NCBI GenBank assembly: GCA_007375925.1
Contig: VMFH01000037.1
Coordinates: 1 to 5,967, forward strand
Direction: 5' to 3'
Length of the DNA: 5,967 nt
Source: Parcubacteria group bacterium Gr01-1014_72
GTDB taxonomy: Bacteria; Patescibacteriota; Minisyncoccia; Phycocordibacterales; VMFH01
Position 1 is the stretch's first letter, and each line of letters begins with the position of its first letter. A program made the translations under genes and the position numbers. The notes under the pieces are model-generated. The model ran no database searches and was not told the origin of the DNA. It worked only from the letters and a program-made list of their open reading frames with translations. Positions 4,757 to 5,967 of the stretch are shown here, piece by piece.

Positions 4757-5967
4757 ATGATGCAACAGACGACACTACGAACTGGTTTTGAGATGATGGG
4801 CGTGCGGGCGAAGCGAGAGCAGGCAGCCGATTTTGACAGCATCTCTCTCACGCTCGCCTCGCCGGAGCGCATTGTGGAGTGGTCAGAGGGTGAAGTGACA
4901 AAGCCCGAGACCATTAACTACCGGACCCAGCGGAGCGAAAAGAGCGGCCTCTTTGACGAAAAGATTTTCGGTCCGGACAAAGACTACGAGTGTTACTGCG
5001 GAAAGTACCGCGGCATCCGCTACAAGGGCATCGTGTGCGAAAAGTGCGGCGTTGAGATTACCCGCGCGATTGTTCGCCGTGAGCGGATGGGGCACATCAC
5101 TCTCGCAACTCCCGTCGCGCACATCTGGTTCCTCCGGAGTATGCCCTCCCGCATCGCTTTGGCGCTCGGCATGTCAGCGGCGGAGGTGGAAAAAGTAGTT
5201 TACTTTGCGGGGTACATCGTCACGCGGACGATACCGGAGGAGCGTTCGCGACTTCTCAAAGAGCTTGATGCCGAGTACAAGACGAAGGGCAAGCAGCTGA
5301 CCGACGAACGCGCGAAAGAGGCCCTCAAAGAAAAACTCCTCACAACGAAGCGTGAGATTGAGAGCATTCGGGAAATGGTCGTGCTTGATGAGGTTCTGTA
5401 TCACACCTTTTCACTGCGGTACGGTACGATGTTTGAGGCGGGCATCGGCGCTGAGGCCGTCTATGCACTCCTTAAAGCGCTTGATTTGAGAAAGCTTGTG
5501 GCGGGACTTACGACGGCGCTTCCGGACGCCAATGCGCTTGAGCGCGAGCGCATCGGCAAACGGCTTTCCCTCATCCGCGCACTCCTTGCGGCGAACGTGC
5601 GCCCCGACTGGATGTTTCTCACCGTCATTCCGGTTATTCCTCCGGCGCTTCGCCCCATGGTTCCCCTGGACGGCGGGCGATACGCGACATCGGATGTGAA
5701 CGACCTCTACCGGCGCGTCATCAACCGCAACAATCGCCTCAAGAAACTTCTTGAGATAAAGGCGCCCGAGGTGATTCTTCGCAACGAGAAGCGGATTCTC
5801 CAGGAAGCGGTTGACGCTCTTCTTGACAACACCATTCGTCACGGGAGCGCCTCGCAGGGACTTTTGAGTCAGGCGCAGCGGCGTCCACTGAAGTCGCTCG
5901 CGGACAATCTCAAGGGCAAGCGCGGCCTCTTCCGCCAGAACCTTCTCGGCAAGCGCGTTGATTATTC
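4757..5967 (+). CDS. rpoC: DNA-directed RNA polymerase subunit beta', N-terminal part (3' truncated by window)
   Basis: The frame is open from ATG 4757 (or the adjacent ATG 4760) to the window edge, giving 403 complete codons and no stop. It starts 14 bp after the rpoB stop, so the two are surely co-transcribed. Visible landmarks are the beta' zinc-binding domain with C79, C81, C94 and C97 (DYECYCGKYRG to IVCEKCGVEIT), HIWFLRSMPSRIAL (122-135), the segment RPDWMFLTVIPVIPPALRP (282-300), PLDGGRYATSDVNDLYRRV (303-321), and the clamp helices (roughly 315-358, ending LQEAVDALLDN), which bind the main sigma factor in known polymerases. It ends in KGKRGLFRQNLLGKRVDY, just before the switch region. 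The catalytic NADFDGD motif lies beyond the window. There is no Shine-Dalgarno site in the 14-bp gap, so translation may be coupled to rpoB termination. Confidence 0.97.
   Translation, partial: MMQQTTLRTGFEMMGVRAKREQAADFDSISLTLASPERIVEWSEGEVTKPETINYRTQRSEKSGLFDEKIFGPDKDYECYCGKYRGIRYKGIVCEKCGVEITRAIVRRERMGHITLATPVAHIWFLRSMPSRIALALGMSAAEVEKVVYFAGYIVTRTIPEERSRLLKELDAEYKTKGKQLTDERAKEALKEKLLTTKREIESIREMVVLDEVLYHTFSLRYGTMFEAGIGAEAVYALLKALDLRKLVAGLTTALPDANALERERIGKRLSLIRALLAANVRPDWMFLTVIPVIPPALRPMVPLDGGRYATSDVNDLYRRVINRNNRLKKLLEIKAPEVILRNEKRILQEAVDALLDNTIRHGSASQGLLSQAQRRPLKSLADNLKGKRGLFRQNLLGKRVDY

Overview
The window looks like part of a compact bacterial chromosome, most likely from the Candidate Phyla Radiation (Patescibacteria, Parcubacteria-like). 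This is inferred by eye from three things: a short RpoB (1069 aa) without the large lineage inserts of E. coli, a shortened TrmD, and a khpA-trmD arrangement with no rimM between the two genes. No database search was possible, so the lineage is a judgement and not a measurement.

Layout, all genes on the + strand. Positions 1-211 hold the 3' part of khpA, a KH-domain RNA-binding protein. Positions 212-454 are non-coding. They hold an AT-rich imperfect inverted repeat of about 108 bp (231-338), a strong intrinsic terminator (381-419) and five 7-bp repeat units (422-456) that run into the trmD start codon. trmD (455-1234) encodes the tRNA m1G37 methyltransferase. It carries two extra in-frame segments made of repeat-like DNA: one has a perfect 16-bp palindrome and a second heptad array, the other an in-frame duplicated motif. 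Positions 1235-1532 hold a perfect DnaA-box 9-mer, a near-consensus sigma70-type promoter, a structured region of about 145 nt ending in an intrinsic terminator (an unrecognised small RNA or an rpoB leader), and a weaker second promoter. rpoB (1533-4742) is complete. rpoC begins 14 bp later (4757) and runs off the window end after 403 codons.

The genes serve core information processing: KhpA in RNA binding, TrmD in reading-frame maintenance during translation, and RpoB and RpoC as the two large catalytic subunits of RNA polymerase. rpoB and rpoC form an operon. The terminator after khpA and the terminator before rpoB divide the window into at least three transcription units.

The most unusual parts are the repeat-rich trmD locus (palindrome and heptads inside an essential enzyme gene, plus a heptad array at its start codon), the promoter-to-terminator RNA before rpoB, and RpoB residues that predict intrinsic rifamycin insensitivity.
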